Of a stretch of 64,000 nt of DNA, positions 33,631 through 44,679 are shown piece after piece; position 1 is the first letter of the stretch; every line of letters begins with the position of its first letter. The stretch comes from Stachybotrys elegans (taxonomy: Eukaryota > Ascomycota > Sordariomycetes > Hypocreales > Stachybotryaceae). The notes beneath the pieces are model-generated. The model was not told the origin of the DNA. It did no database searches and was given only the letters and a program-made list of their open reading frames with translations. The position numbers and the translations under genes are program-made. The stretch is taken from contig JAGPNK010000015.1 in assembly GCA_020746835.1 (NCBI GenBank), positions 186,001 through 250,000 of the forward strand, read 5' to 3'.

Positions 33631-34985
33631 TTACGCTTTGAACCATTCGTGGTCGAGGATATCCCGGGCGCTGATGCGCTGCTTAGCATCGTAGACAAAG
33701 ATCTTGTGGAGGAGATCGCCGAGCAGGTACCGCTCCGGGCCGGGGACGGACAGGGACCGCGAGGGCCTCGGGTGTCCGTGATTATGGTAACGGCGCACCG
33801 GGCAGTAGCGGCGGCTGTGAGCCAACTTGTCCTCTATGGAGCAGTCGAGCTTCTCCTTGCTGGAGATGTACCACTCGCCGTCGGGGTCGAAGAAGCTGCT
33901 GCGCTCCTCCCATTTGTTGTATAGCTCGTCGGGAAACCTGCCCATGACGCGCATAGTCTCGCCGAGGATCTCGTCGTCATTGTACGTCTTGGGGTGGATG
34001 GGGGTCTGCAGACGGATGGTGAAAATGGTGCACCCCCAGGCCCAGATGTCACAGGACTCCCCCATGGAGTTGGGCTGTCTGAGGATGGCTTCAGGAGGGA
34101 GGTTGGCTGGGGGCGCCGACGGGGCTGGAGGAGGCGACGACGTATGGTAGGCGCTGCCGTAGCCGATGAGACAGATGTCGTCCATCATGTAGCTGCGGCA
34201 CAGGCCGCGGATGTGGCATGGCGCAAGGACATAGCGCGGCGTCGAGGCGGGTAGCGGTCCCGTCGCGGCTCTGACTCGGATAGGGACGGGGACGGCGATG
34301 CGGCCGATCAACTCGGGCTCCGAAAGGGAGTTGAAGTCTGCGAGCCGGACGAGAATGTTTTCGGAGCGGAGATCTATGCCGGAGGTAAGAGGGTTTCCCA
34401 CTTTATACATGGGAGATATATCTCGGTATCCGTCAACTAACCTCCGTGGCAGATGTGGTTCCGGTGCAGGAAGTTCAGAGCGTGCGTTCCCTGACGGATC
34501 ATGCTGCGCAGAGTAGCGGCTGGGTCTCGCAAGCGCACCCAGAACCCGTCGGCGATGCTGGGACCCAGGACGGGAAGCACGAGGCACTGGTGGGTGCCGT
34601 TGGGGCCCGTCACGGCGAAGTTGTCGAGGGGGATGGCGCAGAACATGGCGCCGAGGACGGACAGGTCGAGGTCGGCGAGGCGCAAGTCGATCATGTCCTC
34701 CCTTTGGATGGAGCTCACCATGATCTTGACGGCGACGTACCTCGAGCCACGGCGGTCGCGACAGAGCCAGACGGTGCAGCGGGCCCCGTGGCCCAGCTTA
34801 TGGACGACGCGGTAGCGGTTCAGCTCCCCAATGAGGTCGCCGATGTGCACAGGGTGGTAGCCCCCGGGGCGGTAGTTGGCGATGTCTTCGTGGTTGCCGC
34901 CTGCCATCTCAGTGTAAGTGCCCTGGGGGGATATAGGGCCCCTGAACAGGTCCTCGGGCAGGTCTTCATCCTGGATGAAAGGCAT
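33631..34985 (-). CDS. SRPK-like kinase fold, probable pseudokinase (DFG changed to GYG)
   Basis: 428 residues from exons on the minus strand 34985-34442 and 34373-33631. Kinase features: LGHGARCTVW glycine loop, ATP lysine in YVAVKI, HGD catalytic loop at residues 180-182 (HICHGDLRSENILV), CDIWAWGCTIF of helix F and a C-terminal RISARDILDHEWF. Between catalytic loop and activation segment is the long insert usual for fungal SRPK-like kinases. The Mg-binding DFG is replaced by GYG (252-254, ICLIGYGSAYH), removing the key Asp, so catalysis should be weak or absent. An in-frame ATG at 35081 would add 32 residues; 34985 fits the family start better. It shares its layout with the kinase at 19700-21278 but is not a recent copy. 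Confidence 0.88.
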
Positions 34986-36265
34986 TCTGGGTAATGTTGT
35001 TGCAGGGGAACTAGGGAGGTGCAGTTGTTGGACAAGAAGTTTTGATGCTTGGATAGTAGCCGTCAAAGACAGATAGAGCAAGGAGGTTGCTGTCGCCCAT
35101 TGTGAATGCGCAGCTGGGGGTTATTTAGAGGAGATGGGGGCAAGGATGCGAGTCAGCAAGAGGGGAGATGGAGGAAGAGGAAGCGGACGGCATCGTATCA
35201 TGAGTGGTGCTTCTGCCTGCGAGAGGCCGCTTGATCGGTCCGAGGAGATGGAAGAACGTTGTCCCACACATGAGTGAGCACGATGGCCACCACTGCTGAA
35301 CTCTTACCCGTCGTCGCCGTCGTCGTCATCGTCCCGGTGGGGGGTGTATCAATCCATTGATTGGCATGGGAATGTTTCTCGGTAAGTCCAGGGGGGTTGA
35401 CAGATGGTCACCCACATCCGATGGCTGCAGGCATCCGACAATAGTCTGGCCAGTTGGTACTGAGTACATGGCGGCTTGTACCAGTACCTGCGGTGCATCG
35501 GAACCTGTTTTGGCATTGCGGGCGTATCCGCATGCGTCTCCTGTCTGCGTGTGCCAGAGTGTGAAGGCCCCCTTTGTCCTCCATCCACTGCCCACCTCCC
35601 CCCTTCCGTCCATGCCATCCTGGCTGATATCACCTCTCCGACTCCCCGATCAGCTTCTGATGGCAGAGCATCGAGGGGAAATTGAGTATCCTGGACAACG
35701 GATCCCTCACCCCCTCTTTTGCGCACCCTTGCCTCCCCCAGGCCTACCGCCTACTATCTGTGTCCATCCAGCCTTGCCAGCTACCTCGGTTCAACGTCAG
35801 TCAAGCGCTGGCATGTCGTATTCATTCCCCTTCTGCTGGGGACTGAACCGAGTGGCAGTGCCTGGACTAGCACTTCTTCTGATGACTGACTTTCGCGACA
35901 CTCCTCCTTCCATCACACTCCCTCCTCACCCTCACTCTCACTCTCACCCTTGTCCTCGTTGGGGATCGGCGCCACTAACTGCCTGTCACAGGTCAAAATC
36001 ACAATGGCGCAGGGTACACAGCCAGGTTGCGCTTCTCCAATCCTTGTAGAAAACCTAAGGCATGTACGGAGTATGTAAAAAGATTTGAAAGGCTATCGTC
36101 AATTTCATCATGTATCATGACAGCTGCAGCCGTCAATAGAAGGCCGTGGCATCTATCGGACCTCCCGAGACATGTGCTGCAGCAATACTTTCACTACTGG
36201 AACTAAATCCTCCTCACCAATACCGCCAAACTCCATCTTTCCCCAAGGCAGTGCGTCAAAACACA
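34986..36265. other. 1.3-kb intergenic region
   Basis: The largest frame (35357-36049, plus, 230 codons) has no start context, splice signals or family features and is likely chance. (ACTCTC)n-like repeats lie near 35932-35950. Confidence 0.5.
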
Positions 36266-38054
36266 TCATGAGGACGTCGGGTTAAGCTGAAACGACCCTG
36301 TAATCACAGCGGCAGTTACCGCGATATAGAGAGCCAACAACTAGACCGTCTCGTTAGCAACGTTGTGGTTTCTAGTCAGCATGACATACCATTGCTCCAT
36401 CAAGGTAGTTGGATGAACCGCCTACAATCGAATAACCGCCAGCAAATATCGAGATAAACAGAGGGATGGTTTCGGCTATAATTGGCGTCCCAACGTTAGA
36501 TTAGTTTGCATCAGAGCCAAAGCAGTACGCACCTGATGAGAAAGAAAGAAGCGTTGGCGTCTTCATGACAAGGCTCATCAAAATCAAGATTGGAGCCTCG
36601 AGAAGCGCGTTCCGGATACAAGTCCTAATCATCACACCCAACGCCTGGGAAACCAGTCAGTAATGCTTCCCCGTCTCTCTTCATGTCGGAGGCTTACTAT
36701 ATCCATTTTGTTCCGGGTCGCCTCAACGGTGCAGATGAGGAATTCCGCACTGCCGCAGACAATGGGAACGAGGACAAACCCCAGGATCTCCTTGCTGACG
36801 GGGAAGTGCTCGCACACACTCTCGACTGCTTTGATGGCATAGGTTGAGGAAAGAAAAACAAGAAAGAAGGCAACAATGTAAACCACAAGCGCTGATCTGG
36901 GATCCATTTCTGCCTCTGGGTCGTGATAATCCTCAAGTTCGTCGCGGCAAGAATCGGACGGGTCGTGCGATCGCAGTTGGGACGTCATCTCGACAGCATA
37001 CAAACATAGAAGAAGACCGGCAACCAGGTAGGACAGAGAGACAAGATCGAAGTTGTTGTCGGGCGAGCCAAGGTCACCTCGGCGAGTCGATGTCTGATCC
37101 TCCAATTAGTTCCATGCACCTATACAGCGTGGTAAGAACTGCGCTTACAAGGGTCGGAACGAGAAGCAGAAGAGACGACCCAATGACACGGAAGCAAGGC
37201 TTCTGCACAAGTGAGGCCGAAAAGGTCTGGTTCATGCTCTTTCCAAATGCATCTCTACTGTTGAAGACGCCGCCGAAGAAGAAACACAAGCCAAAGCCGA
37301 GCAGCAACCTGGATACGGTAGAACCGACAATGGATGAACGCAACAGCTGTACCTGGCCCTGCCGTAAAGCAACTACTCGGATCTGAGAGGGAGCATTAGC
37401 AAGTGTCGGAGTTGGGTGAAGGATATAGGGTGCTTCCTTACAGCCAAGTCTACCGGGCTCTGAAGAAAAGGACCTAAAAGTCCCCCGAGCGTACTGCCGA
37501 CGTTGGGGGAGCACATGGCGTTGACTGCAAAGGAAACAATGCCAGTCAGCGGCATGAGGCCGATGGCGTTCAAGAGGAGGACTGCGAGAGGCGGCCACTT
37601 GAAGCCATCAGCCATGAGGCCCGGGGGAACGAACAAAAGCAACAAGTTGAAATAACCAGCTAGAGACATATTAGAGGGGCACGCCGAGAAGAGCAGACCA
37701 CACTTACCAGACAGCAACGTGAGCTTGACGGTGCGCCAGCACTCGGCCAGCGATCCGACCAGCCATGTGACAAAGACGGAATCCGACAGGCCTTGGAGCC
37801 GCGACTTGTCGTGACGCACCTCTGGAACGCCGAGGAGAGGAGTGCACTCGTCACATTCTGCCGGGGTCTCGTACACAGAAGGTGAACTCGGGCTCTCCTC
37901 TGCCTCCTCCTCCGCCTCCCCCGAGGACCTCCTGCGGGCGAGGGCTCTCCGAAACTGCTGGTGGAAGCTGCTCTGCGCTGCAAGACGGAGAAAGGGTCAG
38001 CTATCGCGATCCCTGTCCTATAACGATAACGTCAAAGCACCACCTACAATACAT
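36266..38054 (-). CDS. CAX-type cation/proton antiporter homologue with altered ion motifs
   Basis: 465 residues from eight exons on the minus strand: 38054-38048, 37977-37708, 37659-37442, 37382-37149, 37093-36698, 36644-36533, 36475-36390 and 36340-36266. The scaffold is a vacuolar Ca2+/H+ exchanger: MPLTGIVSFAVNAM, ALRQGQVQLLRSSIVGSTVSRLLLGFGLCFFFGGVFN, an acidic loop between halves, then VLVPIVCGSAEF, EATRNKMDIALGVMI, LLEAPILILM and GGSSNYLDGAM. The two ion-binding repeats are degraded: the first (normally GNAxE) reads QSPVD, the second (normally GNAAEH) reads CGSAEF. The first coding exon is only 7 nt (ATGTATT) in my model; no other start gives the frame of SQSSFHQQFRR. Transport ability is uncertain; it may carry another ion or be a non-transporting paralogue. 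Confidence 0.83.
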
Positions 38055-38785
38055 TTCGCTGGAATGGGCGGCTCGCAAAAGCAGCGCAGCGACCGACCGA
38101 CAGAGCTTCGACAGAGAATCAGGAACAGCCCCGGGCGGCTTTTGTTCCCCCTGCGAACCTGGCAAGGAGAATCATTGGGTACTGAGGCGAAGGCGTCGGG
38201 CTGCTACGCGGTCCGTCCAGACACCAGCTATGGAGAAGGCGCCCGACAAATCAACAAATCAGCAGGGATTGTTTGCTGGAGCGGACCAAGAAATTGGATC
38301 AGATAAGCACAATTCACCGGGCCACCGACAACTACCCAGGCAACCTAGCCGTCGTAGCGTGGATCGTGTCGAACGGCGGTGTGCAAGGCGGTGTGCCGAC
38401 CAGCCACCGGCATAGTCGTCGCATAACTTGATGATTAAACGTTAAATGGTGTTTAGGCAACTTGTGCACAGCATATCACGTAAAAGATGGCTGGTCATGC
38501 ACCTCCAGCCACTCAGCCTTGGGCGGGTTGCCAAAGTTCATTCCTTATCCATACATTCAGTGCACATGGTGGTAGCAGCCAATAGGGACTCTGAACTGCT
38601 ACCTTTAGTTAAGTTGGTTGTCTGAGTTTCCATGACTATACAGGCTATCATTGTAATAGCGGGTTTCTTCCAGTCGCCAGAAGCTGAGTCCTGACTCGCA
38701 ACACGCCGTCGCTAAACGGAATCCGTCTTTCAATTGTCTTCTTCGTGCCCTTCGTATTCTACCTCGAATTCTTCTTTCATATTGT

Positions 38786-39060
38786 AGTAGGCGCGTGCAG
38801 TGTGGAAAAAAGAACAATAGTATATGTAAACAATAGTGGTCTTGCTATCTGCAGGACCAAAGAACAGTATCAAACAATGAAAGGATTGTCAGTCAGACTG
38901 TAGCATACAATTGACATCTCCCATTGGCTAGAGCCAGAGAATAATAAGGGGGCTGCAGTAGCGGTAGTGGCAGCAACCACGTACAAGCGTATGAAGTCGG
39001 GGAGACCTACGGTTAGCAGACTGGCCTCTCGATGTGTGTACATACCGTTCGTCGGCGTGT
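38786..39060 (+). repeat. Direct repeat copy A (about 275 bp)
   Basis: Begins gtaggcgcgtgcag and ends ccgttcgtcggcgtgt. It aligns with copy B at 39934-40179 over most of its length, including the block aataagggggctgcag. Differences are mainly C/T and A/G transitions. Confidence 0.8.
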
Positions 39061-39933
39061 GCTCTGACAAGGCTGGCCTCGAAGGTGCTATCGTACGTAC
39101 CGAGAGCGATGCGCCGAGGTTGGGATACTGTACGTACCGCGATTCCGGCGGAAGTCCTCAGACTGCGTGGGCGACGAAGAAGCATGTGACGGCTGTGGAT
39201 TCTTCTCTCATTTCATGCCCTTCCTTCTCCAACTAATCTCCAGCTCTGTAATGTCGCTGCTTTCCGTATACCGGTAAACTAGGCTGGACTTCTGAGCCAA
39301 GCTTGCCTCGGTACCACGGCGTATTATCAGCCTGGTTTCCAAGTCGGCGGGGATATTGTTTATTATTCAATCCTAGGGTGTAGCTTAGCACCGGAAGTTG
39401 CCGTTAGTTGCTACCAAATTGTCTCCTTTTTGCCAAGCCCCCGTCGATCCTTGGATAGCCTCATCAAAGTGTGCTGATGGGCAACGGGCTCTTTGTATCA
39501 TGGCGATGCGAGGTGCTTGAAGAAGAAAGACGGTGGAAGTTGTTCGCGTCTTTGCTTAAATGTCCGTTCCAACAAGACAACACCTAGCAGGACTCTTATT
39601 GAGGAACATGAACATGCACTCCAGCTTATCAGAATAGAAGTCATACCATATTGATATCCGGAAACATTCATTATCCCACGGGAAGTACCTGCTCTTCAAC
39701 AATCCGCCTGATACCTTCCGCTTGGAACATCTACCCACGGCAACCATGTGTGTCTTCACGATACCACTCGCTATTACCCTAACCCGCATGTACATGCATG
39801 GGTAGCCATGGCTGTGGAGTTCCCCTGATTAACTCATTAGCCAAAAACCTATAATTAACCTTGAGCTCAATATGGCTTGGTCATCCATCATCCATTCGGG
39901 TCGTAGGTAAACGTGGTAGTGAAGTATGATGGA

Positions 39934-40179
39934 GTAGGTGCGTGCAGTATAGAAAAAAGAATAATAGTATATGTGAACAATAGTGGCCTTGCTGTCTACA
40001 GGACCAAAGAACAGAGTCAAACAATGAAGGGATCGTCAGGTGGCACCACCTGTTGGCCAGAGCTAGAGAACAATAAGGGGGCTGCAGCAGCAAAAGCGGC
40101 AGCAAAAGCGTATATAATCCGGGGAGGCTGCAGTTAGCTGACTAGCCTCGATGTGTGTACATGCCGTTCGTCGGCCTGT
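39934..40179 (+). repeat. Direct repeat copy B (about 246 bp)
   Basis: Begins gtaggtgcgtgcag and ends ccgttcgtcggcctgt, same orientation as copy A, offset 1148 bp. In the first 105 bases nearly all mismatches to copy A are transitions, which suggests repeat-induced point mutation of an old duplication. A short deletion relative to A lies after the gtcag at about 40038. Confidence 0.8.
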
Positions 40180-40289
40180 TGATCTAGCCCTTCTTGTGGT
40201 CATCAAGTATATGGGCGGGAGATACGCTAAGGGGACAAGAGCTTCTCCCCTGCCATCCCCATCATATCCACCTCGTGTGAAGCGACATT

Positions 40290-40930
40290 CTCGTATCGGT
40301 ATTTGTATGGGCCTTCCAGGGTCCCTTCCCGACTGGAACAAGCTGCAGGTCATCCATCGCAACACCCTGCCTCCAAGGGCACAACTTCCCCTACTCCTCT
40401 GAAGAAGAGGCCCTCACCTTCAACCGAGACAACAGCTTCTCCCCCGGCCTCAACGGAACTTGGAGGTTCCACTGTGGCCCTTCTCCCCTGGGAACCCATC
40501 TAGTACACGACCAACAGCTCCTCTTGGGATAAGATCGAGGGTCACTGGACAACGAATGCTTCTACGGGAGCAACCTGGCTGCCATGGTGGACTGGATCCG
40601 GGCGGCCGCCCCGGCGCGAATCGTCCCCTACGAGTAACTAAGGGCTGTGCGACTCCCCGCAGGAGAACGGCAATAGCGAGGACCTGTGCTAGCTACGCGT
40701 CACCTCGGCCGGTGTGGCGCTCGAGGTGCGCATGACGGGCGCGCCCTTCAACTTCCACGGACACGCCGCACAACCTGGAACCTCGACCTGAAGGTGCTCC
40801 TTGGACTACGATACGCATGGCTCGGGGTCGGCGAGTGTTGGGCCCACGCCGTTTGATCGCTACAAGTGCTGGGCGCGGTCATTTGCCTTTACCTTTGAGT
40901 TGAGCATTGTCAAGGAGCAAGAAACTCAAT
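40290..40930 (+). pseudogene. Relic of a GH2 beta-galactosidase gene
   Basis: Pieces of a fungal LacZ-like GH2 enzyme survive in order but in different frames: PDWNKLQVIHRNTLPPRA (about 40328), EEEALTFNRDNSF and LNGTWRFH (about 40400-40470), SSSWDKIE (about 40515), LDNECFYGSNLAAM plus VDWIRAAAPARIV (about 40545-40625, from the region with the acid/base NE of the family), and LDYDTHGSGSASVGP with FDRYKCWARSFAFTFEL (about 40803-40905, C-terminus). A full gene would be about 3 kb; only about 640 bp remain, with frameshifts, stops (for example tag at 40501) and several internal deletions. It lies directly downstream of repeat copy B. Confidence 0.75.
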
Positions 40931-41079
40931 TGGTGTTTAATCGAAGCCCAAATTTCCCAGTTAACCTAATCCAACTCCTCCGGCATCCCAATCTTCCGTA
41001 ACCTCGTAGAGACTCGTGTTTCTGGTCCGCGCCGGCCAGCCGGGCAAGACGACGTTGCACGCGCACAGCCTCGATGCCA

Positions 41080-41741
41080 TCAGGCTACGCCCAGGACGTT
41101 GGTGCGCAGGGTGGAGATGACGTCGTCAATGTCGTCGATCCAGGTCATATCCTCGAGAGACTGGCACATGTGCAGGATTCGCTCCAGCTCAGGCCCCTTG
41201 ATGGTGTCAAGGGCCTCCTTCCAGGTATCGTAGGCACAGCAGTTTAGGGCGACGAGGCTCTTGGTGGCCTTTAGGTGACGCCACGTATACCTGCACTTTA
41301 TGCAGTCGCCGCGCCTGGGGCGGGCGGGCATTCCCTGGGAGTGTGTTAAACAGCTACTTCTCCTCAATTGGGTTCGCTTGGGATCTGGCAACTTGCCGTG
41401 TCCCTTCTTCTCTTGCATCCCCCGCATGGAAGCTCGGGGTGTGTGCTGGACGCCTGTTCGAGGGCCCGGTTCTGGGACGCCGTAGGGTCTGCCTCAAACA
41501 AGTCTGGTGAAAAATGGAATGGGGCCATGTTGTCCGATTCATCGGCGCAGTTCTGTTCTCCCGCGTCGGTCATTTCCTTGTCGTTTCCCTGCTCTTCTGC
41601 GGGGATCAGATCTGCCACATGCTTCTCCTGTTCCGAATGCTTCTGCTCTTCGGCATCCCCCGGACCATGGGATCTGCTCAGGGCTGGGAAAGTGACTGGT
41701 TCGTTCCGGTCGAACGGAGAGCCTTTGGCTTGGGAGTCCAT
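41080..41741 (-). CDS. Unrecognised small protein with a split CxxC pair and a GC-AG intron
   Basis: 199 residues if exons 41741-41397 and 41334-41080 are joined by a 62-nt GC-AG intron (donor gcaagt, acceptor tcccag). The N-terminal half is acidic and polar; the join brings together PCGGCKRRR and GDCIKCRYTWRH, giving C-x2-C-x18-C-x2-C, which could bind zinc. The rest is helical (YDTWKEALDTIKGPELERILHMCQSLEDM). Without splicing there are two separate frames overlapping by shift. I do not recognise a family. Confidence rests on the good donor context and the paired cysteines; two independent small frames or a relic are alternatives. Confidence 0.55.
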
Positions 41742-42735
41742 TGAGACGTGCTTGAAAATCGAATGTAATTGAATTGAAGAGCAGTGAGAGAGGAAAGAAA
41801 ATAAACCGAACTGATCGGGGGCTGTAAGAAGAAATGAGAGCAGCTCAGGCCCCTTACCTGCCTCTCAAAGATACGGGTCGGTTTCGGTGAGCTGAGGCTA
41901 CTGGCTCCCTGTGGCTGAAAATAATAAGACGTGTCAGACATTATGACTCGGCATTGATGTCACGTTCAGCTCATCCAGCTCCTGTGCTCTGCTCTTGGTG
42001 CCCTGTGCTGATCCCGATAGGGACAAAAAGGCCTTTCAGGATATCAGAGGCTGACCTTTTCTGCTCTGGCAGGGGGAAGAGACAACGGCCAGCACCGCTA
42101 TGCATCACACAGCAGCATCTTCCAGCCCAGCTGAGGCATTAACAATCCTTGTCATCCGACGGAGCAATTGATGCGCCACGGGCCACAGCTCGTGCTCAGT
42201 TTCGACTAATCATGTCGAGCACCCTAAGGGTTACACATCAGACCTTAGCATACGAAGTACCCTACAAATTCTGCTGTGGCATGCTTGGAATGTAACAAGG
42301 TCTTTCGTGTTGGGAACAACTGCGTAGCCAGGCAGCACCCAGCCCTGTCGTTGGCGTACTAGGTACCCAGCAGACTCGCAGTTGCTTGCAGTTGCTTGCA
42401 TGGTCAGAGACTTGGAGTGTGCGCCAAGTCCCTCTACCTTGTATGGTACGGCTCTACGTGTCCGTGGCATACGCTTGGGGGAGTCCAGATGCAACATCGG
42501 TGTGATGGCGACAGCATATCTGCAATGCTCAAGGGCAAGCGTGAGGGGTAAAGGGCATCTATGCAGCTGTTTCATGATGACTGATTGCTTTGTATTTCCC
42601 ATACTCCATGATCCTATATCCCCGTCAACGCCTGAACCGTACTGTACAAGACCTGTGCCCTTCAGCCGCCCTCTTAGGCGCACTCCCCCCCAATTGGCAT
42701 AGCATGGGTATGCGTATTGGAGGGTGTACTTTTCC
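41742..42735. other. Intergenic, 1 kb
   Basis: No gene recognised; a small direct repeat (gcagttgctt) occurs twice near 42378-42398. Confidence 0.5.
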
Positions 42736-43738
42736 TCATGCCGTAGGTACTTCCTCTGAAGTCTTATCTTGGTTCAGAGACATGGCCCCCATGTCGGGCA
42801 CAATCGCGTGGGGAGAGTGATGAGAAGGAGGGGGAGGTGCAGGTCTGCAGGCCTCGATACCACCCCCCGAGGCTTTCATCCCGCTGAATGGGCATGCCCC
42901 CGCTTCTTGCGTCTCCTCGTCAATGTCGTGGAGGACCTTCTTGCCATGCAGGTAGCCCTCCTGCTCGACCTCGAAGCCCTCGCGCTGGTCAAACTCGATG
43001 GCGTCCTCAATGTGCCACTTGGCCATGAGGTCGTTCTGGATCCAGATGACCTTGTTGAGCGCCTTGACCAGGGCCGTCTTGCGCTGTATGTGCAGCCTGG
43101 GATGGGACAAGATGGCCTCGGTCATGATGTCGCTAATGAAGCCCAGGCAGGCTCCCAGGTGAACGTATTCGATGTGCAGGGGGTGTTTTCTGCCTAGGCC
43201 GACGTGCATCATGCTGGTTCAATCGCTCTGGTTAGCCAGGCTCTATGCAATGTTGCATCCCCCCCATAAGCTGTGGACGTTAATACTTACCCCACCTTGT
43301 CGAGATATTCCCAAAACTCCATCTTGCTCGGGTCGGAGCATAGCTTGTTGAGGTAGGCGCGCATAAACATCTTGCGGTGGAGAATCTGAGGGCTGTCATC
43401 GCTGAGATTGTCGTCGAGGGGGCCCTCGAAGGAGGTGCTGCGGGTGGTGAAGGCGCGGGCGGTGATGTCATATTGCAGCAGCTTCTTGTATACGATGTTG
43501 ACCACGGCAGGGATCAGGGCCTTGATGTACTTGGAGCCGGTGATGAGGGCTTCGATGTCATCTAATGCGAGGAAAGGTCAATATCGAGCGCCGGGCTGGG
43601 CATCGGGACAGACTCGTCGAGGAGGGGTGGCATACTGCTGGAGAAGTCGAGGAAGGAGTGGAGATAGAGGATGCGGGCTTCGAGGTCGGTATACAGATCC
43701 TCGCGACTGATGTGTTGCATCGGGTTCCTGGTGGCCAT
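42736..43738 (-). CDS. Fungal protoglobin
   Basis: 283 residues from exons on the minus strand 43738-43636, 43561-43291 and 43213-42736. The sequence matches the single-domain protoglobin/globin-sensor family: YLHSFLDFSSNDIEALITGSKYIKALIP, VVNIVYKKLLQYDITARAF, FMRAYLNKLC, FWEYLDKVG, then MMHVG...PLHIEYVHLGACLGFISDI with the proximal-histidine region, and a long C-terminal helix (LNKVIWIQNDLMAKWHIED). Such globins bind heme and O2, CO or NO in the cytosol; the role in fungi is open (NO or oxygen sensing/detoxification). The 74-nt first intron is needed to reach the second exon frame. The C-terminal tail ends in PFSGMKASGGG and a His/Pro-rich low-complexity stretch. Confidence 0.88.
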
Positions 43739-44679
43739 GTCGGTATCTTTCTCACGGGAGTGTCTGTGTTTGATGTCCTGGAGATGGATGGGTGTAGAGA
43801 CGTCGAGCGCGCTCTTCTAATACTGCGTCAACGAGTATGACCTCATGGCCACGTACATGCCCATGGCACGACATGACTCTTTTGCGACGAGTGCCATAGT
43901 CCATGGTGCTCGGCTTTGCTCAGGCCATACAACATCCGATGGCAGGTTGGTGGTCTGATGGGAAGGAAATTGGTGGGGCCGCAAGACTATCCCCCTCTGA
44001 GATGGTCGAATTGGCCCTGCTAATTCTCTGGCATGTCGGCAGTGGCTTAAAACATTGCGGGTGCGCTTGCCGATATCTGACCCGCCTTTCTCCGGATGGG
44101 CCCATCGGAAGATGATGGTGACAGGCAGTAGAAAAGGTGGTGGAGGGGGGGGCCTGTAACGGAAGCCTGGGTTGCATTGTCCCTTCTGCCCTTCGTACCG
44201 TCGCACCGGCTACAGCACTGATGCGGACAGTCCGTACTGTCGCCAGGGCTGCTCACGCACGTAACTTGGCGCTGTGTGGAAGGTGGCCACTGTATGCAGC
44301 GCTGTTCGACCCTCTGAATTTTTTACCATCCAGGTGTGCCCCAGCTGCGCCCGGGCTGTAGCCCAGTCAAGAGCGCTGAACATGTACAGAGCGTTGAGAG
44401 GTCTAACTTTGGCATTCTGTTCGGGTATTTTTAGCAAGACGCGACAATAACATCTTCACCTATCTATGGCTCATCCTTTTTTTTTCTCTCTTGATCTTCT
44501 TCTTCCTCCCTTTCCCTACATTTGGGGGTTTTCTTGTTCTTCTTTCACTCTTCCCCTCTAGGCAAATAGCAAAAGACTGTAAACATAACATCGAAGCAAA
44601 GACTGTAAGCTGAACGTAAGGGCATCGCATACCCTCCTGGGGCTACCAGTGAGCATGCGATTCCATTTCCCAGCTTCCT
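43739..44679. other. Intergenic, protoglobin promoter and CTP synthase 3' flank
   Basis: No supported gene. A pyrimidine-rich stretch lies at 44475-44560. Confidence 0.5.

Larger units (their letters stand above)
38055..41079. other. Repeat-bearing region with a decayed gene
   Basis: 3 kb holding two direct repeat copies (38786-39060, 39934-40179) and a GH2 beta-galactosidase relic (about 40290-40930). No intact gene. The first 700 bp hold only short frames. Confidence 0.6.

Noticed and set aside
35357..36049. 230-codon plus-strand frame
   Set aside because: No family features, no start context and repeat-like ending; likely chance frame.
43558..43755. Frame starting at 43755 as protoglobin start
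   Set aside because: Different frame; the ATG at 43738 with a 74-nt intron gives the conserved protoglobin N-terminus.
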